The position numbers and the translations under genes were made by a program. From contig NC_034412.1 of assembly GCF_002078875.1 (NCBI RefSeq), positions 82,663,575-82,727,574 on the forward strand: 64,000 nucleotides of DNA, in the 5' to 3' direction. Under the pieces are notes generated by a model that was not told where the DNA came from, searched no databases, and saw only the letters and a list, made by a program, of their open reading frames with translations. This DNA is from Numida meleagris. Taxonomy: Eukaryota > Chordata > Aves > Galliformes > Numididae. The number at the start of each line of letters is the position of its first letter. The stretch's first letter is position 1. Shown here one piece after another: positions 49,556 through 62,740 of the stretch.

Positions 49556-50304
49556 ACTGAATGTCTGCAGTCACCACCAGAATCAAATGTCTTTTGCTAC
49601 AATTACAGTGATGTCCAGCTGTGTTTATTCAAAACCTTTGTGTGTGCACATGACAAGGCGAGGCCTGCTTTAGTATCGAAGCCCCCTGAGTATGCACCTC
49701 ATTGCTAGGACTTGGTTTTTTTGGTAGATGTTGAGTAGGAGGGCTAGGTGGCCTACGCTAGTGATCACAGGGGCCCTCTGCTTGGCCTGGCTTAGTTTGT
49801 GTCTGCTGAGTGTGCTTTGATGCAGACTTTGCCTGAGCAGTCGGGCAGTGGTAGGAAGGCTGAAGAAAGCCCTTTCTTGCAGTCACACCATTTCTGTTTT
49901 ATGCTTTCCCAATTTGTAACTCCAAATTTCATCAGACTGTTAGTCATCTCCTAAAACTTTCAATTTTCTGGTGTTTGCAGAGTTTTTGGGCTCAGAGTGA
50001 GCTGTGAAATTATGCAGTTAGTGACAAGGAGAGATGGCAGAACTTTTGTCATTTCTTTATATTTACGTCATGGTGCCTGCGGAGCTTTCCAGTAGCCAGC
50101 AGCCCCAAAGGTGCAGATATGTCAAACCCACAGGCCACACACAGCCCAACACAGCTCACAGTGCAGCCACCCCATGCCATCGTGGTGCTGAGCAGCCTGG
50201 CCCAGCCCAGTCATACACCCGCTGCTCAGCATCGAACGAACAGCAGTGCACTATGAACCCCATCTGGGCTGAAACCAGGACAAGGAGAGAGAGCAGTGCA
50301 GTGC
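49556..50304. other. GC-richer non-coding stretch upstream of the hAT remnant
   Basis: Two GC-richer segments (about 49640-49870 and 50075-50290) precede the recognisable transposase remnant. An open frame runs 50034-50402, but only its last 20-30 codons look transposase-derived. The rest is proline-, glutamine- and serine-rich translation of GC-rich DNA that I do not recognise. It may be further, unrecognisable hAT sequence or unrelated DNA. Confidence 0.4.
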
Positions 50305-50815
50305 TAACTCAAGTGATGGCAAATCATATTACAGATTTTGATATGATGGCTAAACACAGTCCTGTAACAGAGAAAAATATGCAGCCGTGCTTTCCATTGT
50401 GATGAAGGAATTCGAGAATGGGTTTCAAGATTGCTAAAAAAAAAAATAAAAAAATCAATTTTTGGTTTATTTGTGATGCTGTTTTCAGTTGACATAAATA
50501 CACTTCTTGCGAATTTTCAAGTGGAATGTACAGAGTTGCAATCCAAAATTTGGTCATGTCTCTTTGCCAGACAGTTATAAGCTCTCTCTTACCAGAGAGA
50601 AATATCCCTCACTTCCCAGGCAAGCCTCATTCATGTCACAACTTTCTGGCACTTCCTATACTTGTGAACGATTATTGGGAAGGATGAAGCATAGGAAGAG
50701 TAAAATTTCGTCAAAAATCTTTAATGAACACCTCGAGTGCTCGCTAAGTATTGCAGCCACTGCCATTGAACCAACATGATGCATTAATTTGACAGAAAGG
50801 TCACACATTCCACTA
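50305..50815 (+). mobile_element. hAT-family transposase C-terminal remnant
   Basis: Fragments in several frames line up in order with the C-terminus of hAT transposases of the Charlie type, the group from which GTF2IRD2-like, ZBED5-like and EPM2AIP1-like domesticated proteins derive. Frame pieces are: 'AKHSPVTEKN' (ending near 50371); 'YAAVLSIVMKEFENGFQD' (50378-50431), then a TAA at 50435-50437 and an A-rich insertion; 'FSVDINTLLANFQVECTELQ' (50482-50541); after a frameshift, 'LPDSYKLSLTREKYPSL' and the hATC dimerisation motif 'CERLLGRMKHRKSKISSKI' with 'EHLE', in the open frame ending at 50779; and a last 'DALI' and 'QKG' in another frame to about 50815. At least three frame changes and stops make it inactive. 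Terminal inverted repeats were not found. A mariner fragment begins about 110 bp downstream. Confidence 0.75.
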
Positions 50816-50927
50816 CTTCAAAGGTTTTTTGCTCTCTTTTTTCATATGTTATAATAATAATCATTAAAAATCAAAACAGGTTTTGTTACTTTATAAAGTA
50901 ACTACATCAACTATATTATATATTTTA

Positions 50928-51231
50928 TGAGGGCTGTTCTCAAAGTAATGCCTCCTATATTATGACATCGGCCCACGATGTCAGAGGCAGCTCTTGGTGG
51001 TATGGCAGTAGGGGCTGGACCCTCACACCAATATTCTGTTACATTTTGTTGCCATGTGACAGATGGCAGCAGAGACGCAGTCTGACGTGGAAGTGTGGAT
51101 GAAGCAAAGACGTGTCACTGAACTCCTCCATGTTGAAAAAATAGCACCCATTTACATTCATTGATGCTTGCTGAATGTCTACGGAGGCCAAACAGTGGAT
51201 GTGAGTGCAGTGAGGCAGGGGTGACAGTTGG
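50928..51231 (+). mobile_element. mariner (Galluhop/Mariner1_GG type), 5' end only
   Basis: The element starts after a TA (50926-50927) with the terminal repeat 'tgagggctgttct', then 'caaagtaatgcctcctat' and a 5' UTR characteristic of the chicken mariner. In one frame from 51081 it encodes the transposase N-terminus: 'SDVEVWMKQRRVTELLHVEK', 'IAPIYIH', a TGA at 51162-51164, then 'CLLNVYGGQTVDVSAVR'. This is the first helix-turn-helix of a Tc1/mariner transposase; the stop probably arose from CGA by CpG decay. After 'gtgaggca' about 30 bases appear missing before 'ggggtgacag', and recognisable mariner sequence ends near 51231. No matching 3' terminal repeat (reverse complement of the start) was found downstream, so the catalytic DDD domain and 3' end are absent. 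Confidence 0.88.
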
Positions 51232-52360
51232 ACTCCTCTTACAATCTGCAAAGCCAAAGGTTGGACATCCATGCTCTAAGGAGAGCTATTATGCTGACAG
51301 TAGAGGACATCTTCCCCCATGATCACCTTCCTTTTGGTGGTCCGTCAGAGGGCAAAATGGAAAACTTATATTTCAAAAGCAGTGGGATCATTAGAATGGG
51401 GCAGATAGGAGTTTAGCCTGTAAAACCACAGTCTTAGGTTATATCTCCAGTGTAAAGGGAACTAAACAGGGTTTGGGTGTGCTAGCTCAGAGGTGAGCTT
51501 AAGGGCCCTTGGCAGCACAGAATTCAGTGTGGGGTATCCATATGGATGAGAAGCTGAACTGTGTGCTGTTATACTTAAATAGTATGTGGTACCAGAGTGA
51601 GCTGTCTTTTTTTTTTTTTTTAACAGCTGCCTGGGGTATGTCTACATTGCAGTACCGTTTGTGGTGTGGATGCAAACTGCTTTAGCAGGAACCACATTTC
51701 AGTTTCTCTCTCAGACACTTGCTTGAGCAGAAAGGAAGCTGAAATTCTCTTAGTATTTTTATGCCTGTGGCTTTCCAGGGTTTCTGTTTTGTTCCAGAAT
51801 GCATGGGTATGTCACGTGTAAAATTCCAAGTCCAAGAAAAGGGTGGAGGGCTGTGCCTCTCCTGCATTGCAGAAAAAAATCTGAAATCATTTGTGCAGTA
51901 AATGAAATAGGCTCAAGCCTTCTATATGGTATGCAGCTAATTAGCTGATGTTCATTTTCGAGTGTGTTGTTCACAGTCAAGCTGAGACAATGCATAATAT
52001 GCATTATAATGTACCAGGAATGTGTCCTGCTTCTAACTGCCTCATTTTACTCCTGCGACTCCCAACCATGAATAAAACCGTGCTTGAAATCTTGAAAGGT
52101 GAGGGGGTATTCTGGAGACATACACTTTCAGCATCTGAATCTGAGCTTTCTGTGAGTTAGAGCCTGTGAAAGAAGAGCTCTGATATTGTTGTCTAGGAAA
52201 ATGTCTTCCTTTTGGCTTTTTCTCTCTTTTTACTTCTTCCTTTCTTTTCTTGTCAATTAACAAATTTTTCAGTTCTTTTATTTCCAAAAAATGGCTGCTA
52301 AGAGACTTTCAGACTATTTGCTTCCATTTAATTTTAATAATGAATGTTCTGGATTTTAAT
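51232..52360. other. non-coding stretch after the mariner fragment
   Basis: No gene or 3' mariner end is recognised. A T run (51607-51621) is listed separately. Confidence 0.55.
51607..51621. repeat. poly-T tract (15 T)
   Basis: A pure run of 15 T followed by 'aacag'. It superficially resembles a polypyrimidine tract plus AG acceptor, but no exon-like open frame follows. Confidence 0.85.
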
Positions 52361-53366
52361 GCTAGCAATGAAACATGATTTATTCTCTATTATTTATTGC
52401 TATTTATTTAGGATTTAGTTAACAGTCTCTGTAGTTACAAGCAGCTATAAGCCAACCTAGTGAGTCATTTCCTTTACACTGACACCCATTGAAATGGCTC
52501 CCTTGCTGAAAATGCACTTACAGATCCAGACAGGCAGTATCGCGAGAGGTCAGATATTATTATTTCCCATTTGCTCAAGTATGTGAATATTTCCAGAACA
52601 GAAAAAAAAATTAAAAGAAAATCTGGGCCTAGAGGGGTCAAGGACACAGGGAAGAATGAATTTTATTCACATGAATTGATGCAAATTTTATTTGTAATAG
52701 TAGGTTTTGTTCAGATTGCAGACAGGAACAGGGCGATGAAAATGTTCTTATTAACGCTGCCTATCTACACAACCCCTGGCGTCAGCCTTGCCTACATGTT
52801 TGGAGATAAAGTATTAAAATCGTGATAATGTGCTGACTCTTGTGGAGAAAGCAGACCCATAATTGACTTAATATTTAGAAGCAGCTAAACTAAATAGACA
52901 TTATTAGCACTTGGCATTTGTCTGATAACTTGTTCATTTACTCATTGTGGTCATCTGAGGCCTCACTTTTTCCCTCAGTGCTCAGAAGGCATAAAACTGG
53001 ATCAAGCAGAATTTTATTTCTGGAACATTCAAGTGAAGGTTGTAGCTGTATTTTGTTGGTAAGAAATCAAATGCCTACTATGTACGAAGTGTAAAGGCAT
53101 GCATGTAAATGCTGGAGATCAAAGAGTTAGTCTTCTATGGGGATTATCTAATGTTACTACTTTCTTCCTCACATTATTATGGCATTGCTCAGAATATAGT
53201 GGGATTTCTTGTTATATTCATTGACATACTGGAAAATACTTGAACTTCCTCCAAGTCTGCACATCCGTCTGCCAGGCTGGATTCCTGCAGAACCCGGAGG
53301 GGCAGCTTTGGGAGCATCACCGTGGTTTTCCCCTAGACTAAGATGCATTAAATAAATAAGCAAGAA

Positions 53367-53382
53367 AACCAACCAACCAACC
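53367..53382. repeat. (AACC)4 microsatellite
   Basis: Four tandem AACC units. It is short simple sequence. Confidence 0.85.
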
Positions 53383-56300
53383 TTGGGATAAGTGAGGCTT
53401 CAGATACTAGCCTAAAAAAAAGAAAATCCTACTCTTGCATGCTTCCCTTCCTAGATAGTATTGAGCTGCCATGTTCCGTCTATCCCCTGCAGACAGTGCC
53501 TCATCTCCCTTTGTCACATGCTTCTCTTTGTGGCTTTTCAGACCAAAACCAAAACAACATAATGAGGACAGAGGAAAGATGTACTTTAGGCATTAAATGC
53601 TTTCTGTGGTAATTTATGATGTTTTCTGTCTTTTAAAGAAACTTCTGTGGTTGAAAATAAATAAATAAACAGGAAAAAAATTGCATTTTTAAAACAGATG
53701 CTACATATCCTTTAGTATGGGGGGAGGAGGAGAAAAAAAGTAGAAGGGGTTAGGCTGCTTTACTTGTGAGCACCCCGAGGCAAGTGGAGGAACATCCACC
53801 TCCCTGCAGGTCATGGGATGACCAGAGGGCAGTTCCAGCATCACCTGCAGTAGCCTGGCATGTCTTCAGCATGTGCTGTGCCTGAGCAGTCTCCTGTCAC
53901 ATGGCTCCCACACCCACTCACTGCGACAACTTCTCTTTCAAATAAAAATAAAGTGACAGCAGTAAAGAATTAAAATGCCTCTCCTGGAAGAAAGAAGTGC
54001 AGGTGACTGTCTTGGAATGAAACACATTAGGGTATAAGGAGGTTGGGAGAGAGTTTGAACCTCTCCCATCTTGTGAAGACATAAGGTCATTTGCTGATTT
54101 TGTGATTAAATAGGCATTTATTTCCCCATAGCTTTATGAGGAAAAGACAGACAGAATCCATAGGCTTTGGGGCTTCTCAGCCTGTTGAGTGAAGGCTTTT
54201 CTGGCCCTTCTTGCGTTCATCAGCTTGGGATAGGGGAGGAGAGGGGAGCATCATGTGTTTGTGTGTTGCATCTCACAAAGCTTGAATTTCTGTTTCTTTT
54301 TCCCTAAACATAGAACAGCAGAGCTGCTTGGCTGAAAGTGCAGCTTTTTGTTCTTAGCTGTGTTTCCTTTCATCACAGATGCTCCAGCATCTCTTGCAGC
54401 CTTGCCTGCAGATTCCTGAGGAGAAGGCCCTGAAGCGAGCTCCTTCCTAGGCTTTGGTTGTCACGTGGGAAGCCTGAAACTGCCCGTTACCAGAGAAATC
54501 ACCATGGATCCCTGCCATCCTTCTTTATAGGACTCTGTCAGAAGGTTTTTATGGACACTCTACCTCACTGGCAGTTTTACTTCACTGTGTTAAGTGTTCA
54601 AGTTCCTACTACCATGTTTTGCAATGTTTTGTGGAAGCTTGTTTAGCAGTATTGTTGTTGCAATTACTTTCTAGAAGCATCTTATTTATGGGAAAGTGGG
54701 ATAAACTATGCCCAACTAACTATGGTCTCATTCATTTTGGGGTAGGAAGGCAGGTTCTGCATCATGGTGTAGCTCATTTTTTTTCTTACTGGTCTATTTG
54801 GAGGGAAAAAAATGAAATAATTAATACTTAATTGTATCAAATGGGTCCAAAATTTGCTCTGAATTGCAGGCACGTAACCCACTGGCAATTGTACTTACAT
54901 TACCTGAAGGCATTTAGATTGCTTCATAAGATTCCCTTTTCTTTAGCCAAATACATAATACTTCTCCTCTGAGATCGAGCTGTTTTATTTAGTAATTAAG
55001 GTAGTTTGTGCAACATCCTAAAGATGCAAAGGGCAAATACATCAATTCAAAATCCAAAGACTAACTCAACGGCTCTTAAACCTTTAGTATTCGGGAATTT
55101 GCTGAAGACAGAGAATTCTCTTGAAGGCATGTGGCTCTACATTTGGATTTGGCCCATTTTAAACCAGTATCAGAGATGTAATGAAAATAAACACTCCTAA
55201 ATCTAATGGACGTTTAATAACATCCTCTCATTATGTAGTTTTATTACTTTCTTTTTCATTTCCTTCACATATTTTAGAGCTGACTCTCTCATGTTATTCA
55301 CAGCTCTTTGGTCACTGCAGTTTTGACTTTGCCCTGCAGAAGATGTGTATACAAATTTGAAAAGAAGTTAAGTTTGTGTCAATGCTTGACAAAGAGAATC
55401 CAAAGAGAAGTGCAGCATAACTTTTGACAAACTCTAAGATTCTGGAAATCTCACAACAATTCTGAGTTATCATGTCTTGAAGATGATATTTTCAACAAAA
55501 TGGCAAATGTGAATTTCCCCAAACACAATTGGGCAGGTGAGCTAGAGCAGGAGAAGTAGAAATTGAAGTTCATACTTCTTGCATTTAATATGATTTTTGC
55601 CGTAGGTTCTACCGATATCGGTGAAAATAGCCTGGTCTATCTGCACAGATAGTATAAAACTAGACAGCAAATTAAGAATGACATGTTGGCAGTTTGCTAG
55701 TGGATGAGTGTCACTTGTTTTATAACATGATATATTCCGCATTTTGCTGTCTTCCTTCAAATCTCCCTATTCGTATCTCTGAATGCTCAGTTTTGGCTGA
55801 GTTTGTGCTCCCAAAATGAATGGGGAATGTATTTCTTTGGAAAGACACTCAGATCCATGCTCTTGGCTCTTTCTGTTCTTTGATTTCCCATTTTGTGTTT
55901 GATGACACAGTCTGGTGGCAATACAGAGCACTGGGAGAGCGTGTATTTATCCACATCCTCTTTTGGTGACGAGTTATAGATTTTCCCTGAACTCTTAGTT
56001 GTGTTGCTGGGTTTCTTCTCCCTGGAAATGTCTGTAAGAATGACTGGGTGAGACAACTAACTGATTTCTGAGGTCTGTTAAGGAATTCAAACAAAAAATT
56101 GTCTGCTTTTGGTAAAGCAAATAATTACAACTAATTCATGAACCTGAGATAAAGCATTTAATCTCATTTTGAATTATCTCCCTTTAAATGATAACATACA
56201 TCTTGAAGTATAAAAGCTATTTTAAAAATGAATAATCAACATTTTTAGATGCACAGCTTTCTTTCTCATCTTTGTAATCAAACTTATTTGTTTCCCCACT

Positions 56301-59300
56301 GAAGTGCATTTTGAGGAGAGGTTCCCATTCACTAAAATCATATTTTTTTCTAACATTTTACCCAGCCAACAACAACTTCAGCAAAGACAAGATCTAGCTA
56401 AGATGTGGAGCCTCAAGTAAAACGTTTTCTTTGTAATGAATTTTCTTATAATTTAGATAAAGTAATGCACTAGAAGAGAAAAACAAAATGTCACCATCTT
56501 GTCACAGTCATTCCTGTTCCGGGCCTGTCAAATGCAAACCAGGAGAAACAGCTTTGCTCTTGTGCCCAGGGCAACTGACTAGTCTCTTCTTATATTCAGG
56601 TTCTTGGTCTCAGCTTTCCTAAACGATTTACACTGGTTATGCTCACACGCAGTAGTTTTACTTGTCTTTGTAGGAGACAGAACACCGAGAATGGCAAAAT
56701 CCTTGTGTGATAACCAAAGATGTCTGTCTTTCAGAGGCTTAAGCCACTTCCAGTTCAGGTGTTAACTCTCATTGATTGCCTGCTTTTATCTACTTGTGGG
56801 ACAGAATTTTGCTTTAAAAAGTCTTCAAATATGGTTCAATTTAAAAATTTTGGCTGCAAACCACAGCATCTGGGTAATTCTGTGCTCCCAAGGTTTGGGA
56901 CAGCAGCTTCTGAGCCAGGTGGGATGCCAGCCAGGCAGCAATCCCCTTCACCTTCCAACCCAGTCTACCTCCACATATGAGCCAGCACCATAAGTTTTTG
57001 TTGTTTTGGTGAAGTGGGCCCCTCAGTAAGTGCTTTAAGATACACTTATGGCACTAACGATGGTATATGTATGTTGCTCAACAGCTAGTGTTTGTAACAG
57101 TGTGTTTGTGGCTTGTGTAAGAGGCCACTTCCTGCCTTCCAGTCTAAGTTCCATCTTCCACAGCCCTTAACCTATGAAAAAGTGGATATTTGGATTGTTT
57201 CTAATTAGTTTAAACTTTCTTGCAACTTTTTAACAAAAAGTAGCATTATTTTGGCTCTTTTTCCTACTGCAGAAGAGTTTTCTGATAATTTATGGTAGTG
57301 CCTTAACTGTGGGCATTTAATTGGAGCTTGCAAAATAGTCAAATAAAAAAAATCTGCCTCTTTCCAGCTGTCTCAGTTGTTTAAACCTATTTGGTACCAT
57401 CTCAGAAGCACTTAAGTTTTAACTGTACTGAACAATAATGGAACTGTTTAGTAAGCCCTGTCTGCAAGATTGTTAGGAAATACCTCTTCCCTAATTAGCC
57501 AATGATACATTATTTGGATCTGCTAAAATAAATAGCTGCTGCTACTACTGTAAAATGTATTTCTGAAACACACAGAAAAAGAGGGCAACTGCTCAGAACC
57601 CGTTTGTCTGGGCTCCTCATGGTGGTAGTTCATGCTGAAACATTCTCCAGTGGCACCACTGTGAGCCATTTTCTGTACACAGAGTAGACATGAAACCTAT
57701 ATCAACTCTGCTCAAAATAATTTATGCTCCATCCTTCCTGACTGAAACATGACTGACTATATTTGCCCAAATAAGGAGATAAGCACTAAATAGGTTATGT
57801 ATAACTGTTTTTTTAGCACAGTTCTGTGCATCACAGATGAACTATTTCTCTGTTTAATTGTCAGCTTCATCTCTACCTAAGAAACGTTCTGAAAAATCTT
57901 AAAATTCTCTGGGCACTGAGAAAAAGGAAATGAAATATTTTATCTTTAAATTCTAAGATATGTGGATATATTGTAAAATATATTACGTGGAATTTGTTAA
58001 GATGTTTAGATTTATAACACTACAAAATGTGGCTTGTATTGTGTGGTATGAGTATAAAATCAGATGTGTTATTTTCAAATAGATGAAATTTAATATTTTA
58101 AAAGAAATAACCTTTGGTCCGTTTTTCTTCAAGAATAACTATAGATTATTGTTAATTTCTTTTTTTACAAATTTTGAACAAATAACAATACAACTAGAGA
58201 TAATAATCTATTAGATATAAAGTCTTTGAGCTAAAATGAACTAGGCATGTAATGTAAATGTGATGGAAAGCTGAAAACTGAAGCTTGAAAAAAATGTTTG
58301 ATTGGTTTCAGAAAACGCTATATTCATTCTCATAGAATTTGAATGCCCTTGTCCAGATTTTATTTACTTGATGAGAGACTAGTTTCAGGGATAATTACAT
58401 GGGAAAGGACAAAAGCAGAGCGGTGAAAGTGAATCATTTGTAGGAGCACAAGGGGCCTGCTGGACTGTGGTGAGTTATCAGGAATAACGTCATCTTGAAA
58501 GTGTCTATTCCACAACATCAAGCCCATAATTCTGAAAGAAAATGTAATACATTCAGGTCTGATTCTGGGACATGATACAGTCTGAAGGCACTCCATAACG
58601 ATGCCCTCCTAACGTGTCAGAAACAGCCCAGAACCACCAACGCCCTGGGTAGGGTCTCGTACTTCAGTATGCCAGCTGGTCACACATCATCCAGAGCTGC
58701 CTCTTCTCTGACTTGTGTGCACCACTATACACACTGAGGAACCAGTCAGTTCAAGGCTGCAGGTTGGTGCTGCTATTGAATCCCTTGCTGATGCTAAATC
58801 TTTCAGGACGCGACCTCTGCATGCAGTATTTGCTGTCATCTCCAGCTGAGCATCTGTGCTCAGATACTTGTACATTTGTTATTATTATATGATCTCTGAA
58901 CATACATTGTACCTGTTATGATATCTTCAGCATGTAAAAGCCTCCAAGAACAGAGACTTTTAAAAACGTGCATTCTCAGCAATGCAACCTACTGTGAGAG
59001 CATCAGATCTGTCCTCTGATGTTTTCGCTGGCTTCCTCATAGATCTTAAATCAGATTCAGGGAGACACTGCTTATCTTCAGCATGCTTCATTGCCTTGTC
59101 TGGGATATGTAAAAGATACAGAAGGCATTTGTTGATCACTACATTTCTCTGAAAAATGGAACACTTTGTGCTAGGAGGAAAACTCATCCCTGTGGAGAGG
59201 ATAGCTTTCTCCAGGGCTGATCTCACACTGGAATGAACTCTGGAAATTAAAAATAATCCCCACAGACTCACTGCCTTCTGCTCCAGTTGCAAGGAAATGT

Positions 59301-61242
59301 TCTTTGACCCTGTCCTCTCTAACTTAAATATTTAAGAATATGCATATGTCAAAAGCAGCAGTGACCACAACCCTGAATCTCTACCAAGCAAAGCAGGTTT
59401 TTCCCATGGGGAAAGGGTGAGAAGGACAGGCAGTGATAGTGATGGTGCTTCCAGTATGACTGTAGGTGTTTCTCCATATTTAGCAAGACAGAAATGAGTG
59501 TGCCATAAAAACCTCTGTAGAAAAACATGGAGGCAGCCTAAACCCTTGAGCCTCATAGTATCTTGGACCTCTTACAAGATTGACCACGTGTATATCAAAT
59601 CTTTCCTTGAGCTAGTAAGCCTTGCGTTCTAGCTCGTGTGCCATGCCATTCCATGCTAGTTGTAGAATTTCAGTGCAGTACTTGGGGATGTGACTTTTTT
59701 TTCTGTTGCTATATCATGAGAGGATCAATTGGCCCCATTGATAGCCTGATCCAGACTTTATGAGCTGTATTTCAAGACTGAGATGAAAAAGTGTAAGTAT
59801 TTGCCCAAATAAATAAGGTAAGGTATTAAATCTTGGTAATAAGAATTTGACAACAAAGGCTTTTTATTTCTGCCTTGGAATACAACACCATTACTTCTTT
59901 CTCTCCTTCCCATTCCTTCAATTTTCCAGGTACCACTCAAATTGACCATAAATCTTGGACTCTTAATTTAGAAAACAATCTCTCAATCTCTGCCACCTCC
60001 TAAAAATTACTCCTGAAAAATGGTAACTATTTTAAACATCACATTATGGATTTGTTCAGCTTTCAGTGCTTGTGCTACCGAAAAAACTTACTGAGGAAGA
60101 GGAAAATGAATGTAATAAAAAATAAAAATCCCGTGTTTAGATTTCTTGCAAGGCATTACATAGAAAACAGGTATCATGTTACACTAGTAGACGAACTGCA
60201 CTCCTTCAGTTCCACTGAAGTGTTACCACCTATGTACACATTTTGTCCAGTGTTTGTGAAAGGTTGTTCTACCTAGCAATAAAAATGCAAAGTATTTTTG
60301 GAATAGCACATATGCATACATACATCAGAGGAGTATGTCCTAACCCAGTGACCATGCTTTTAGTTGTATTACAGGAATGTAAGGGCTTTTAGTAGTGACG
60401 TGGCTTCTAACAGCCCTCCTTGTATTAAAAACTTTATATATGCATAACCAAGACTGCCATAGTACCTAAGAGTTTATTAATGCAATGTGTGGCCTTTGTC
60501 CCACATTTGTGATAGATACTGCAGAAAAACTTGTCCTATCTCTTCTATCTTTCACTTCCAAACTGTCTCCCTATCGTTACGGGCAGTTTTTGGAGGCAGG
60601 CTGCTATCTGCTTCCATCTATGAATTGTCTCCCTAACCACGAGGCAATGTGTTCACACCTGGGTGCCAACAGGCTGATGAGGAGCTGCCTGGGAAAGCCA
60701 CAGCCCACCTGGAGGCTGCTTTGTGCAGCATCTCTCAGCCCCAGCAGGTCACACGGAGAGGAGCTCACTTCTGCTGCACAGTGAGGGGAGCAGAGAACTC
60801 TGCTTTTCTTGTGCCAGTTACATTCCTATCAAGGTGCAATTCTTTGAAGTGTGATATTTTATTTTTGTGTTGCTTTTCTTTTCCATTTTTTATAAGAATT
60901 TGAGATAAAAATTGGGTGAATTAAGCCACTGATGATTTGATGGGCATAATTTTAGGAATGACCAGGCTACTTGTGCTCAGTATGGCTGATGGGAACAGCT
61001 GGCACTATGGTTATACTGTTATGCTTTAAAAATTCAAAGGAAGACTCCATTGGAAACACTACTCTTTATTCACTTGTGCTCCCTAATGGTTACTTTAAAT
61101 TCTATCTTTTCTATTGTCTTTCCTAAAGACACGTGACTTTGTGACTTTGCTGTCAAAGCAGCTTGTATTGTGTTAGTGAAATGCAGTCAGTGCCTAATGT
61201 GCATTTACAGAACTTTCAGAGACTGTTATATATACATTTCTC

Positions 61243-61255
61243 TTTTTTTTTTTTT
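61243..61255. repeat. poly-T tract (13 T)
   Basis: A pure run of 13 T followed by 'catag'. No exon was recognised downstream. Confidence 0.85.
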
Positions 61256-62740
61256 CATAGTGGATATGTGATTTCTTCTATCAGTGCAGCAGCTTGTGAT
61301 GTGACAGCACAATGAAACATGAGGCCAGAACAGCTAGATACTTTTTTCTTTGTGTTGTGTTAAGGGTATGAGCCCTCTTTGATGTTGGTAAAATTAATAA
61401 TGTTTAGAGACATAAAAATAAAGTCAGTGCTCACAAAGAAAGTCATACCAGACTCCCTTGCTAGCTGAGGTTTTACAAACTTTTTTATTTCTATAAAAGA
61501 GAAATCTTTTAGAAAGTGAAACATACGTCCTTTGTTTGTACAAATTCTTAGACAATATGTGGAAAAGAAGACCATATGTTCACTACAAACTTACACCATC
61601 TTTTGGTCATTTTATAGCGCACATAAAGTTGCCTTGCAGGAAAAATTGCTATAGCAGGAATCTCTCTGATCTTCCCCACAGAACTCACAGGAAATACAAA
61701 TTGAAAATTAATTGAGATTTGGAGAGAAAAGTTAACATCTCCTCCTGTCCTGGTAGACATCATTTTTTACTTCGATATTTGTCTGCATTTCTTTAGTCAT
61801 AAGTACATAAGAAGAATAGGCAGGAAAAAAATTGTGTTCACTGAACATTACCAGTAAGTTCAACTTACAGTCTAGAGCAGAAATTATGGTGTCATGATTT
61901 TGCCTTTTTTACATACCTTCACAAACTATTTCAAACATGATTTTAGTATCTCAGCTATACACACTGCTCAAGATCTGGTGACAAAACAGATTTTTGGCGG
62001 TTGGTTTAGCCATTTCATAACAGAAGTGTGGTGGTTTGTTCTGATTATAGGGAGGACTGCATGGCAGTTTTTTTCAGATCTTTTATTTTAGGACTAACTC
62101 TTTGAATAAATTGACACAAACTTTCAAAATTGGTGTTCACTGAATATTTGCTAGTATTTTCTTGTTATGTTCTATATTATTTTGAGTAGTGATGATGGCT
62201 GCTATTATGGATCATACAATTTATAATGCATCATACAATCTATTTGCTGCATTACTTGCAGAGATTGAAAACAGACCGGCACAAAAATGCTTCACTGCTG
62301 ATGTAGCTCATTGTACCGAGTAACTAAGTACATTTTCTATTTCCTGAATAAAATATGATTCCAAAGTGGCCAAATGCAACAAACTACCTAAAATCTAGAA
62401 ATAAATTGAAATCTGTCAAAATGAGTGTCAAAGAGGTTTTTGATTAATTTAAAGCTCCTCTTTATATTCTGGGAATATAAATTCAAGGCCTGATCCTTCA
62501 GAACAAGTTTCTTCCCTATCCATGCTTTGTAAATGAAGGCTTCTGCTTAGTTACAGATAAATACAGAGTTTGAGCTTGAGTGAATCTTTCAAAGTAGTAC
62601 CCTTCCTTTAGTTCAGTCTACGGAATTCAAAGACATTGATGAGAATGCATAAAACTGGACAAGGGAACTTGCAGAGTTAGCCTGCTCTTTTGCCTGCCGC
62701 CTTAATTTCAATACAGATATAGTCCAAGGAAGTGTCAATT

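Noticed and set aside
51228..51416. 62-codon frame immediately after the mariner homology ends
   Set aside because: No mariner catalytic domain (DDD) motif or terminal repeat is visible; it looks like unrelated flank.
51598..51628. Poly-T followed by AACAG, resembling a splice acceptor
   Set aside because: No open exon-like frame or donor follows, and T runs are common in this window.
53817..53840. Possible CTCF-like motif (tgaccagagggcag)
   Set aside because: Only the AGAGGGCAG half fits; the upstream CCA part of the consensus does not.
58360..59292. Three minus-strand open frames in a row (78, 62 and 110 codons)
   Set aside because: I considered a decayed gene or endogenous retrovirus on the minus strand. 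None of the frames shows a recognisable motif, and there is no LTR, primer-binding site or consistent frame linking them.
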